Positions 7,441 to 13,927 of a stretch of DNA of 16,209 bases are shown here, piece by piece. The position numbers and the translations under genes are program-made. The notes under the pieces were generated by a model. The model searched no databases, was not told the origin of the DNA, and saw nothing but the letters and a program-made list of their open reading frames with translations. Within the stretch, counting starts at the first letter, position 1. Each line of letters opens with the position of its first letter. The stretch is from Desulfatitalea sp. Lineage in GTDB: Bacteria > Desulfobacterota > Desulfobacteria > Desulfobacterales > Desulfosarcinaceae. The stretch lies in NCBI GenBank assembly GCA_013041835.1, contig JABDRH010000143.1, positions 1 to 16,209 on the forward strand, in the 5' to 3' direction.

Positions 7441-9012
7441 CTATAGGGTTTCACTTGGGGCGTCATCCTCTACAGACGGCTTCAGTTTGAACCGCATGAT
7501 TTTACCGGTAGCGGTTTTCGGTAGTTCTTCCAAAAATTCTATCCATCTTGGATATTTGAAATGGGCCAGTGTGGTTTTGACATATGTTTTCAATTCCGTT
7601 TCAAGTTCGTTGGAGGGTTTATGTCCCTTCTGCAACACGACGAAGGCCTTGGGTTTGATCATGTTCTTTTCATCCGGCCAGCCGACCACCGCGGCTTCCA
7701 GAACGAGCGGGTGTTCTATCAGGCAAGCTTCCACTTCTATTGGTGAAACCCATATGCCGCCGGCTTTCAGCATATCGTCGGAGCGGCCAACGTAGAAGAA
7801 ATATCCATTCTTGTCCTGAAAAAACTTGTCATCCGTATTGATCCATTCCCCGATCATTGTTTTTTTTGTTTTTTCATGCTTGTTCCAGTAGCACGCGGCA
7901 ATACTGTCGCCTTTAATCAACAGCGTGCCGATCTGTCCTGCAGGAACATCGTTCATGTTTTCATCCACAATCCTGGCCTCATAACCGGGCACCACGGTGC
8001 CCGTGGATCCGGCGCGGATGGCATCTTGCCGGTTTGAGATACATATGTGGCTGATTTCGGTGGAACCGATGCCATCCAGGATGTCGACGCTGAACCGGTC
8101 TTGCCAACGTTTCAGGATATCCGGCGGCAATGCTTCTCCGGCCGATACGCACAACCTGACCCGTCCCAGATCCCCGTCTTCAGCCAGCATGGCCCCGTAC
8201 AAAGTGGGCACGCCGAAATACAAGGTCGGTTGATGACGCGCTATCGCACCGTAAACCGCCATCGGCGTAGGACGGTCCGGTAGATAGGCCGCCGTGGCGC
8301 CGACGCTAAAAGGGAAATACAAACCATTGCCGAGCCCATAGGCGAAAAAGAGCTTGGCCGCGGAAAAGCACACGTCATCTTGCCCAACTTTCAATACCTG
8401 CCTGCCGTAAGTTTCAGATGCATACACCATGTCATGCTGAAGGTGGATCGTTCCCTTGGGCCGGCCGGTGGTTCCGGAGCTATACAGCCAGAAACAGGCG
8501 TCATCCGGCGAGGTCGGCGCGGGCTCGAGCTCGGGCGCGTGCGCGGCAATCAGATCATCGAAGGCAAGATCGCCCGCGGGCGCCGGGCCATTTGCGACAA
8601 TGAGATGTTCCATAAAAAGCGCCTTGTGCCTCACGGCCTCGATCAGAGGCAGCAGGGTGGCGTCCACGACGACGACCTTGGCGCGGCTGTCATTCAGGTA
8701 ATACAGATAATCTTTCGGGCGCATCAGTGTGTTCAGGCAGATGGGAACCGCCCCTGTTTTAATGGCGCCGAAAAAAGCCTGGGGATAGATTTCAGTGTCC
8801 GGAAGAAGTAAAGCCACCCGGTTTTCAATGCAGACCCCAAGGCTTTGAATGGCATTTCCGAAGCGATTCATGCCATCACGGAGCTGACCGTACGTGAGCG
8901 TTCGATCTTCACAGAGAACCGCCGCTTTTTCCGCGCGGCCTTCCCGGATATTGCGATCAACAAAATAATCAGCGGCATTGAATTGTTCCGGAAGATTAAG
9001 TTCGAACGTCAT
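7441..9012 (-). CDS. Benzoate-CoA-ligase-family acyl-CoA synthetase
   Basis: A 523-residue adenylate-forming enzyme: carboxylic acid + ATP + CoA gives acyl-CoA, AMP and PPi. Seen: the P-loop-like motif LYSSGTTGRPKG at about 177-188, LFFAYGLGNGLYFPFSVGAT at 221-240 (characteristic of benzoate-CoA ligases), YFGVPTLYG at 265-273, the GIGSTEI motif at 314-320, the hinge GRSDDMLKAGGIWVSPIEVE at 409-428, and the C-terminal catalytic lysine in ATGK (K504). Length is normal for the family. The acid substrate could be aromatic, alicyclic or the keto acid made by the upstream hydrolase; sequence alone does not separate these. It is the last gene of the catabolic block. Its AGGA site overlaps the end of the thiolase gene 13 bases upstream, which suggests coupled translation. 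Confidence 0.9.
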   Translation of the reverse strand: MTFELNLPEQFNAADYFVDRNIREGRAEKAAVLCEDRTLTYGQLRDGMNRFGNAIQSLGVCIENRVALLLPDTEIYPQAFFGAIKTGAVPICLNTLMRPKDYLYYLNDSRAKVVVVDATLLPLIEAVRHKALFMEHLIVANGPAPAGDLAFDDLIAAHAPELEPAPTSPDDACFWLYSSGTTGRPKGTIHLQHDMVYASETYGRQVLKVGQDDVCFSAAKLFFAYGLGNGLYFPFSVGATAAYLPDRPTPMAVYGAIARHQPTLYFGVPTLYGAMLAEDGDLGRVRLCVSAGEALPPDILKRWQDRFSVDILDGIGSTEISHICISNRQDAIRAGSTGTVVPGYEARIVDENMNDVPAGQIGTLLIKGDSIAACYWNKHEKTKKTMIGEWINTDDKFFQDKNGYFFYVGRSDDMLKAGGIWVSPIEVEACLIEHPLVLEAAVVGWPDEKNMIKPKAFVVLQKGHKPSNELETELKTYVKTTLAHFKYPRWIEFLEELPKTATGKIMRFKLKPSVEDDAPSETL

Positions 9013-9025
9013 GATTTTTTCCTTT

Positions 9026-10276
9026 TTATGTTTTCTGTAAAATCACCACCGAGCAGCACGCTTCTTCGATGCCAACAACACCGCCGCCATTTTCCTGTAG
9101 GGCAAACTCGGGTTCTTTCACCTGGCGTTCATCCGCTTCTCCTCGAAGCTGCGTGACCAACTCAAAGATCATTGAAAGGCCGGTCGCTCCGATGGGATGA
9201 CCCTTGGAGATCAGTCCGCCCGAAGTGTTGATGGGAATTTGACCGTCAAGCTTCGTGGCGCCTGATTCGATAAATCGGCCGCCTTCACCCACAGGGCAAA
9301 AACGCATCATTTCAGCCTGATAAATTTCGCCGAAAGCCGTGGCATCGTGAACCTCGGCCACATCGATGTCCTCAGGAGAGACGCCCGCCATTTTGTAGGC
9401 TTTGTCCGCGGCAATCCGGCTCAGACTGACGTCGTCAAATCCACGATATTTGCCGCTGCTCAGGCTGCACGCCGCAATTTTGATGCAGCGGGACTGAACC
9501 GTCGGCGGCAAGGCATGATAAAATTCTTCGCTGCACAGTATGGCGGCGGCGGCGCCATCGGCCAAAGGTGCGCACATCGAACGCGTGAGCGGGTAGCTGA
9601 CCATGCGGTCTTCAAGCACCTGATCGGGCGTCATTCGAAATCGATACTGGGCGTCCGGATTCAGGCTCGCGTTACAGTGATTTTTGGCCGCGGCGAATGC
9701 AATTTGCCGCTGGGATGTACCGTACTTCCACATGTGATAACGCGCCTGTATGGCGTAGGTGTCCATGAATATGGATCTGTTCGGTCCTGTTTCAAAGGCG
9801 CCTCCCGTCATTTCGGCCATCTTGCTGTAAAGCGTCATCCATTCCTGAGGGTCCATCTGATCGATGCCGCTTTGAAACTGTGAGAATGTCAGTTCCCTAT
9901 TGTCCGGGATACAGACCTTTTCAAATCCCATAGCCAGGGATGCATTGCTGATTCCTGCCTGAATGTCGCGCCATGCCCCGTGAAACGCCAAGGAGCCGGT
10001 CGCGCAACCGCCTTCAACATTGTAAAATGGAAGGCGTTCGGGGATCAGCTTCTCCATGACCAGCGGTGTAAAAACAACCTGGCCGCGGATCATGTTCTGT
10101 CCCCAACTGTTCATCATCGCGCTGCCCGACCATATGGTTTCTATTTGATCACTGATATCGCAACCGGCATCTTTGACGACATTCAGATATGCCTCTCTGA
10201 CCAGATCTTTGTGACTTTTATCTTCCCACTTCTTGATGGGAGTAGAATAAGAACCAAGTACATATACCGGTTTCAT
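9026..10276 (-). CDS. SCP2-type thiolase-family acyltransferase
   Basis: A 416-residue thiolase-fold protein; family members cleave 3-ketoacyl-CoA with CoA, or run the reverse condensation. Seen: the nucleophile cysteine C91 in VEGGCATGS, the HD pair H310-D311 in AEVHDATAF, and the catalytic histidine H360 in GGLISKGHPIGATG. The C-terminal motif, where classical thiolases carry a second cysteine, reads LQENGGGVVG. This layout is the SCP2-thiolase subfamily, in which the second cysteine is absent. The HDCF motif of that subfamily is also changed to HDAT. The start at 10276 (MKPVYVLG) fits the usual thiolase N-terminus and follows GGTG by about ten bases; an upstream ATG at 10309 would add an unlikely extension. 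It sits 61 bases after BKACE and 13 before the ligase. Probable role: thiolytic shortening of a ketoacyl-CoA intermediate. Confidence 0.88.
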   Translation of the reverse strand: MKPVYVLGSYSTPIKKWEDKSHKDLVREAYLNVVKDAGCDISDQIETIWSGSAMMNSWGQNMIRGQVVFTPLVMEKLIPERLPFYNVEGGCATGSLAFHGAWRDIQAGISNASLAMGFEKVCIPDNRELTFSQFQSGIDQMDPQEWMTLYSKMAEMTGGAFETGPNRSIFMDTYAIQARYHMWKYGTSQRQIAFAAAKNHCNASLNPDAQYRFRMTPDQVLEDRMVSYPLTRSMCAPLADGAAAAILCSEEFYHALPPTVQSRCIKIAACSLSSGKYRGFDDVSLSRIAADKAYKMAGVSPEDIDVAEVHDATAFGEIYQAEMMRFCPVGEGGRFIESGATKLDGQIPINTSGGLISKGHPIGATGLSMIFELVTQLRGEADERQVKEPEFALQENGGGVVGIEEACCSVVILQKT

Positions 10277-10337
10277 TGTTGGAAAGCACCTTTCAACTAA
10301 GGTCCGCAATTGATGGTCTATTGCGGCGGTTGCGAGT

Positions 10338-11288
10338 CTATTTGTATTGCCTGGGCTCCTGGGGCAGACCGATCATGTCGCGCGCCTGCGAGGGTGTCGC
10401 AATGGGTCGCCCGAGCAGTTTTGCGATATCCACCGCTTTTTGCACCAGCTCGGCATTGCTTTCAGCCAGTCTGCCTTTTTCGATGTAGTAATTGTCTTCC
10501 ATGCCGACCCGCACGTGGAGCCCCAAGGAGATCGCCATGGCCAGCAGGGGCCATTGCGACACGCCGACCCCGAGCACGCTGACCACGGATTGTTCGGGTA
10601 TGTATTCGAGCATGGTGCTCAGGTGATACATTGTCGCGTAACTGCCACCGCCGCCGACGCCGCATACAATCTGTATCCAATACGGGGGCTTGAGCAATCC
10701 TTTGTCCATGAGGTTGCTAACCATGGCGAAATTGGCCGTATCGTAAACCTCGATCTCGGGGACCACGCCGTTTTCGTGCATCAGCTTCATGCTCATTTCG
10801 GCTTCGGCGTGGGAAATCCCGAAGACTTGGTTGATGTGCACGTCTTCATCGCGGCCGAAAAGCGGCGGTTTGCGGGCCTTATACGTCATCAGCAGCGGCC
10901 AGGACGCCAGATCGATGGACTGGATTTCCGGTTTTGCAAAGACCGAGGCCACCTTTTGTTCGATCGTCATGGTGGCGCCGCCGCCGCCGGTATTGTTGAT
11001 GATGATATCCGGACACTTTTCACGGATGAGCGCGTTGACTTCGCGGTATTCTTCTGGAGAATGGGACATTTGAGCGGGATTGTCCGCTTTTCGCCGGTGA
11101 ACATGAACAAGGCTCGCCCCGGCCTGATAGGCCTCATAGGTTGACTGCGCTTGTTCCTGGGGCGTTTCGGGCAGATTCGGATTGATCTCTTTGCCCTGAT
11201 TACCGCCGGTAATGGCCACCGAAACAATCAGGGGTGGAAGCGTTGACACATTCAGCGTTCGCCGGGTTAGATTTTGATATGAAAACAT
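10338..11288 (-). CDS. Beta-keto acid cleavage enzyme (BKACE, DUF849)
   Basis: A 316-residue TIM-barrel enzyme of the BKACE family, whose founding member (Kce, lysine fermentation) condenses a beta-keto acid with acetyl-CoA and cleaves it to acetoacetate and a new acyl-CoA. Seen: N-terminal IVSVAITGGNQGKEINPNLP with the segment PETPEEQA-like after it, metal-binding histidines H62 and H64 in VHVH, the NTGGGG loop near 99-104, VVPEIEVYDTAN at about 175-186 (family E-x-E/D motif), VCGVGGGG near 208-215, and VRVGMEDN at 259-266, giving R260, E264 and D265. These fit the zinc ligands and catalytic Arg and Asp of Kce. Odd: the usual HxHVRD is HVHRRK here, so the Asp after the histidines is missing or shifted. 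The ribosome site is AAAGGA about nine bases before the ATG. It probably removes a two-carbon ketone unit from the ring-opened product. Confidence 0.9.
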   Translation of the reverse strand: MFSYQNLTRRTLNVSTLPPLIVSVAITGGNQGKEINPNLPETPQEQAQSTYEAYQAGASLVHVHRRKADNPAQMSHSPEEYREVNALIREKCPDIIINNTGGGGATMTIEQKVASVFAKPEIQSIDLASWPLLMTYKARKPPLFGRDEDVHINQVFGISHAEAEMSMKLMHENGVVPEIEVYDTANFAMVSNLMDKGLLKPPYWIQIVCGVGGGGSYATMYHLSTMLEYIPEQSVVSVLGVGVSQWPLLAMAISLGLHVRVGMEDNYYIEKGRLAESNAELVQKAVDIAKLLGRPIATPSQARDMIGLPQEPRQYK

Positions 11289-11346
11289 TTCTTGAATCCT
11301 TTCCGCGTATTGGCAATGAATGGGCTCGAAACGCGTAGTATAACGT

Positions 11347-12240
11347 CTATGGTTCTTCGCCCCTGCCTTGTCTGCTCATGTTCTCCGCCTCATCAATCCA
11401 TGTCTTTTCATCGGTCCCGCCCTTTTTGGTGTTCTTGGCATCGGCGCCGATGGCCCCGACCACCATGCACCCCAACGTTTCATGGGCAAGTGAGTTGCGC
11501 AGGTCTGTTTCGAATGCCGTGCGCCACTGCTGCATCAAAAGAGAATGGGTCAGTTGACGCTGCCAGCGGTCCTTGGACATGAAAATCGTTTCAGCCAATT
11601 CCCATGCCCTTTCCAAGAGCTTTTCCTTGGGGACGATCTCTCCGATGACGCCCCAGTCAAGGGCCTGTTCGGCTGTAATGACCTGCCCGGTCAATTGAAT
11701 GTAGCGAGACCGGTTGGGGCCCAGCAGTTTTCGCCAGATCGTGTCGCAGCCGTCACCGGGGACGATGTTCAAGCCTGGATAGTGTAGTTGGTAGAAGGTG
11801 GTGTTGGGTGTGGCGATGACGATATCGGACAGCAGCACGTGCTCGGGATGAACGATGATCGGCCCGTTGATGGCGGAAATGACCGGTATGTCGATGTCTA
11901 GGATGGCCCGGACTTCCGAATACTGCCTTTTGTACATTACCTGATAGCCTTTGTACCAGTCGTAAGGCGTGTTGTATCCGTGTTGCGCCCAGTTTTCGGC
12001 GTCTATGGCGCCATTGAAGGCGTTGCCGGTCCCCGTGACGATGAGGCATTCGTTTTCCCAGTCATTATTGATGTTATGATATAAGTCAACGATAGCGCTA
12101 TGGGCATCGATGGTCCACTGGAACGGCTCTCCATTTTTGTGAAACGTAAGTTCCAGAATGCCATCTTTTCTTTTTAGTTTGAAAGTGTCTTTATACTTCT
12201 CGGAATAATCTTTCAGGTGCGCCCTATAGATTTCAGGCAT
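11347..12240 (-). CDS. Crotonase-fold hydrolase resembling 6-oxocamphor hydrolase (retro-Claisen beta-diketone hydrolase)
   Basis: A 297-residue crotonase-superfamily protein. Compared from memory with Rhodococcus 6-oxocamphor hydrolase (OCH, 257 residues), it keeps the same motif order: YSEKY near residue 12, W42 (OCH W40), H131 in VHPEH (H122), H153 in QLHYPG (H145), D163 in VPGDG (D154) and E254 in AHETLG (E244). These are the five residues implicated in OCH catalysis. OCH hydrolyses a C-C bond of a cyclic 1,3-diketone without CoA or oxygen, giving a keto acid. The present protein is therefore more likely a ring-opening beta-diketone hydrolase than an enoyl-CoA hydratase. A roughly 40-residue charged C-terminal tail is extra. 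The alternative is a CoA-thioester ring hydrolase of the steroid-degradation type. It is second in the catabolic operon. GGAGG lies eight bases before the ATG at 12240. Confidence 0.82.
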   Translation of the reverse strand: MPEIYRAHLKDYSEKYKDTFKLKRKDGILELTFHKNGEPFQWTIDAHSAIVDLYHNINNDWENECLIVTGTGNAFNGAIDAENWAQHGYNTPYDWYKGYQVMYKRQYSEVRAILDIDIPVISAINGPIIVHPEHVLLSDIVIATPNTTFYQLHYPGLNIVPGDGCDTIWRKLLGPNRSRYIQLTGQVITAEQALDWGVIGEIVPKEKLLERAWELAETIFMSKDRWQRQLTHSLLMQQWRTAFETDLRNSLAHETLGCMVVGAIGADAKNTKKGGTDEKTWIDEAENMSRQGRGEEP

Positions 12241-12299
12241 TGGTTTACCTCCACAAAAGTTTTATGGTAAAGCGCGGTCAAGCCGTATCAGTTAGCGGC

Positions 12300-12953
12300 T
12301 TAACCTTTTCTATTCAGTCTTTCCATGGCGAACCGATACCAATTGTAAACTTCCACCACGGTGTGCTCCCGGGCGGCTTCAAATTGACGATCTGGAATGG
12401 CGATGGGGTAGTATACCCCCCAGATTCCATCAAAGCCATCTTTTGTGGTGCGCAGTTCATGCAGTACACCGCCGACATAAGTCTCTGCGTCTCTAAGATA
12501 GAACTTTGCCACCATGCGCAATGGATAATCCGGAGTCGCTGCCTGAACCTTTAGGAATTCATCGCCGAATTTTACAACCAGCTTCGTCGGTAGACCTGCG
12601 TTGTACTCAATGACTTGCAGATTGCTGGGATCCGTGCCGATCAGGAAGTGATCAGGTGATGCCGCAAGCATCGTGGGGGTATCCTTGACCATCTCCCAGA
12701 ATTGATCGAGAAACTCATCGGCGCTCATGCCGGTGGCCTGGAACTTGACGTTTGTAGACTTGAGCTTGCCGTTGGACTCCGCCACGGTCTTTTTCAACAG
12801 TTCGTCCGACTTTGACAACTGCTCTTCCGTGAATATTTCAGTGGCGGATTTGCCGGACTTTAGCAACCTGAGTGCAATGCGAGATTGTTTCAGCTCAATT
12901 TGCTCAATGGCTGCCTCATCGTACATTTTATCACCATACACTGCCTTAAACAT
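12300..12953 (-). CDS. Uncharacterised 217-residue protein, first gene of the catabolic operon
   Basis: I do not recognise a family. The product has no signal peptide and no membrane segment, so it should be cytoplasmic. The N-terminal third is helical and charged (EQIELKQSRIALRLLKSGKS, then FTEEQLSKSDELLKKTV). The rest looks alpha/beta with several aromatic residues and the segments DHFLIGTDPSNLQVIEYNAG and GFDGIWGVYYPIAIPDRQFE. No nucleotide- or cofactor-binding signature is visible. The start at 12953 (MFKAVYG) has AAGGAGG about seven bases upstream. A longer frame to 12989 would swallow that site and is less likely. It is 59 bases ahead of the hydrolase gene and is the promoter-proximal gene. 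That position suggests an enzyme or binding protein acting early on the substrate, but no function can be assigned. Confidence 0.75.
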   Translation of the reverse strand: MFKAVYGDKMYDEAAIEQIELKQSRIALRLLKSGKSATEIFTEEQLSKSDELLKKTVAESNGKLKSTNVKFQATGMSADEFLDQFWEMVKDTPTMLAASPDHFLIGTDPSNLQVIEYNAGLPTKLVVKFGDEFLKVQAATPDYPLRMVAKFYLRDAETYVGGVLHELRTTKDGFDGIWGVYYPIAIPDRQFEAAREHTVVEVYNWYRFAMERLNRKG

Positions 12954-13094
12954 AATTGTTTCCTCCTTAAAATATTTAAAACGATACACAACAAAATCTG
13001 TTGAAAAAATATAAACCTATTCGGTAATTGAATCTTTGCGCCAAGTGTTTGGCAAGCCAAACCAGCCACCCTCAACTATTGCACCCAGTGCGTG

Positions 13095-13110
13095 TGCATG
13101 TAAATTTCCG
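13095..13110 (-). promoter_or_regulatory. Weak sigma-54 (-24/-12) promoter candidate for the catabolic operon
   Basis: On the minus strand CGGAAATTTACATGCA has the invariant GG-N10-GC spacing and the -12 half TGCA. The -24 half matches only in GG and one A. It would give a leader of about 130 bases before the ATG at 12953. A palindrome of the enhancer type lies about 160 bases further upstream (13244-13257), and a sigma-54 activator gene is divergent, so the arrangement is right even though the match is poor. Confidence 0.25.
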
Positions 13111-13243
13111 ATCATGGTTCAGAATATGAGCAATTATTATACCAGAGGAGTGATTTTTAGCGTGGTATGATATAACAACCAGATATTAAAGAAAATTAAA
13201 AAGCCATCGAAGGGAGCGGCGTTATGATTTCGCCATCTATATA

Positions 13244-13257
13244 CGCAATATATTGCG
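13244..13257. promoter_or_regulatory. Perfect palindrome CGCAATATATTGCG, possible activator site
   Basis: A perfect 14-bp dyad. Its half-site GCAATAT recurs at 13771-13777 and, inverted, at 13794-13800. It lies about 135 bases upstream of the candidate -24 element, a normal distance for an enhancer bound by a sigma-54 activator. Its link to the divergent regulator is inference. Confidence 0.35.
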
Positions 13258-13312
13258 ATATCGCTGTATGATGTAATCGGTCGAAGTCCCGTGCAATTGT
13301 TCATTGCCTTCG

Positions 13313-13354
13313 CCCTAAGTGCTGAACGGATTTGTCGGCGTGCCTTAGGGGGGG
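13313..13354. repeat. Inverted repeat CCCTAAG/CTTAGGG followed by a G8 tract
   Basis: CCCTAAG (13313-13319) pairs with CTTAGGG (13344-13350) across 24 bases. The second arm runs into eight consecutive G residues. A GTGCCTT just before it is also the reverse complement of AAGGCAC inside the next inverted repeat. It may be part of a decayed element; no function is evident. Confidence 0.3.
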
Positions 13355-13389
13355 GCAAAAATATATTTTTATTTTTAGGTGTTGAGGCG

Positions 13390-13459
13390 CTCACCCGGCA
13401 AGGCACAAAAATTAAAGAATATCGAGATATTCTGTATTTTTGTAACGCTGCCGGGTGAG
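13390..13459. repeat. 70-bp nested inverted repeat (long hairpin)
   Basis: Outer arms CTCACCCGGCA (13390-13400) and TGCCGGGTGAG (13449-13459) are a perfect 11-bp match. Inside them lie AAAAA/TTTTT runs with a one-base offset. The centre is AGAATATC-GA-GATATTCT (13416-13433), a perfect 8-bp stem with a two-base loop. All arms share the same centre, so the whole unit folds into one long hairpin. There is no T-run after it on either strand, so it is a poor rho-independent terminator. It could be a small non-autonomous mobile element or a processed RNA structure. Confidence 0.6.
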
Positions 13460-13520
13460 ATGGATCGGCGCATGAAAATGTAAAGTTATTTTTGCAGTTC
13501 GAGCCATTAGGTCACTGACT

Positions 13521-13542
13521 GGCTCTTGGCCGCCCGAGAGCC
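13521..13542. repeat. GC-rich hairpin GGCTCTTGG-CCGC-CCGAGAGCC
   Basis: A nine-pair stem (one G-T pair) with a four-base loop, directly before the 178-bp palindromic element. Only TTTA follows on the plus strand, so it is at best a weak terminator. Confidence 0.4.
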
Positions 13543-13546
13543 TTTA

Positions 13547-13724
13547 GGAATCACAATTTAATAAGTTGCCCTTTATCCATCACGGCTTCGGGCTACCTTG
13601 GCCCGATCTTCGGTCTCAAAATCCTCAAAATAGCTCGCTAATCCTGCGGTTTTGAGCCCTCAGATCGAACCAAGCTAACCCAAATCCACGCGCCTAAATG
13701 GGCAACTTATTAAATTGCGATTCC
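13547..13724. mobile_element. 178-bp MITE-like palindromic element with 25-bp terminal inverted repeats
   Basis: The ends GGAATCACAATTTAATAAGT... and ...ACTTATTAAATTGCGATTCC are inverted copies over 25 bases with one mismatch. The symmetry continues: the two 87-base halves align without any gap at about 61 of 87 positions around the four-base centre CTCG. The poorest stretch is bases 26-46 of each half. The element is flanked on both sides by TTA (13544-13546 and 13725-13727), which could be a three-base target duplication. It has no open frame of note. Size, terminal repeats and lack of coding capacity fit a miniature inverted-repeat transposable element or a dispersed palindromic repeat. 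No transposase is present in the window to identify the family. Confidence 0.65.
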
Positions 13725-13770
13725 TTAATTTGTTGTTGATGTCATGTTGATTTTCCAAGTAGCTCTATCG

Positions 13771-13818
13771 GCAATATTTTATTAATTGGTAATATATTGC
13801 AAAATATGCATATTTTGC
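13771..13818. promoter_or_regulatory. Cluster of AT-rich palindromes upstream of the regulator gene
   Basis: GCAATAT (13771-13777) and ATATTGC (13794-13800) form an inverted repeat across 16 bases. It overlaps by two bases a perfect 20-bp palindrome, GCAAAATATGCATATTTTGC (13799-13818). The half-site is shared with 13244-13257. The cluster ends about 110 bases before the regulator start, a place where an activator could bind to control its own gene, or to act over a distance on the divergent operon. Confidence 0.35.
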
Positions 13819-13927
13819 GTTATTGATGGGCGGGTGCCTGTGACGATCAAACCGGATTTGACAATGGAAATGCGATTTGATTGGTAGCTATGGGACATAA
13901 CAAAAAAACGCCTGATCTGGGGGGGGT

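Larger units (their letters stand above)
12954..13927. other. 974-base divergent intergenic region rich in inverted repeats
   Basis: No reading frame here has a recognisable product or a convincing ribosome site. The region is AT-rich and holds, left to right: a TTTGGC-AA-GCCAAA dyad (13047-13060), a weak -24/-12 candidate (13095-13110), a 14-bp palindrome (13244-13257), a CCCTAAG/CTTAGGG inverted repeat with a run of eight G (13313-13354), a 70-bp nested inverted repeat (13390-13459), a GC-rich hairpin (13521-13542), a 178-bp palindromic element (13547-13724) and a cluster of AT-rich palindromes (13771-13818). It must contain the promoters of both the catabolic operon and the regulator gene. 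Confidence 0.7.

Noticed and set aside
9347..9883. 178-codon open frame on the plus strand opposite the thiolase gene
   Set aside because: It is fully contained in a clear thiolase gene on the other strand and has no credible start signal.
10347..11144. 265-codon open frame on the plus strand opposite the BKACE gene
   Set aside because: The minus-strand frame has the complete BKACE motif set and good spacing to its neighbours. The plus-strand product is rich in His, Gly and Arg with no family features.
13047..13060. TTTGGC-AA-GCCAAA dyad as an operator for the catabolic operon
   Set aside because: It is a single 6-bp dyad with no second copy elsewhere in the window, so it cannot be told from chance. 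It is mentioned only in the intergenic description.
13036..13062. TGGC...TTGC on the minus strand near 13050-13070 as a -24/-12 promoter
   Set aside because: The spacing between the two halves is two bases too long for sigma-54, and no GG-N10-GC pair is present there.
13137..13406. 89-codon open frame on the minus strand in the divergent intergenic region
   Set aside because: It runs through the G8/C8 tract and the palindromes, has no ribosome site and shows no recognisable family. It is more likely chance.
13244..13818. Inverted repeats between the divergent genes as a CRISPR array or replication origin
   Set aside because: The repeats are single palindromes of different sequence and size, without regular spacers, cas genes or DnaA-box clusters.
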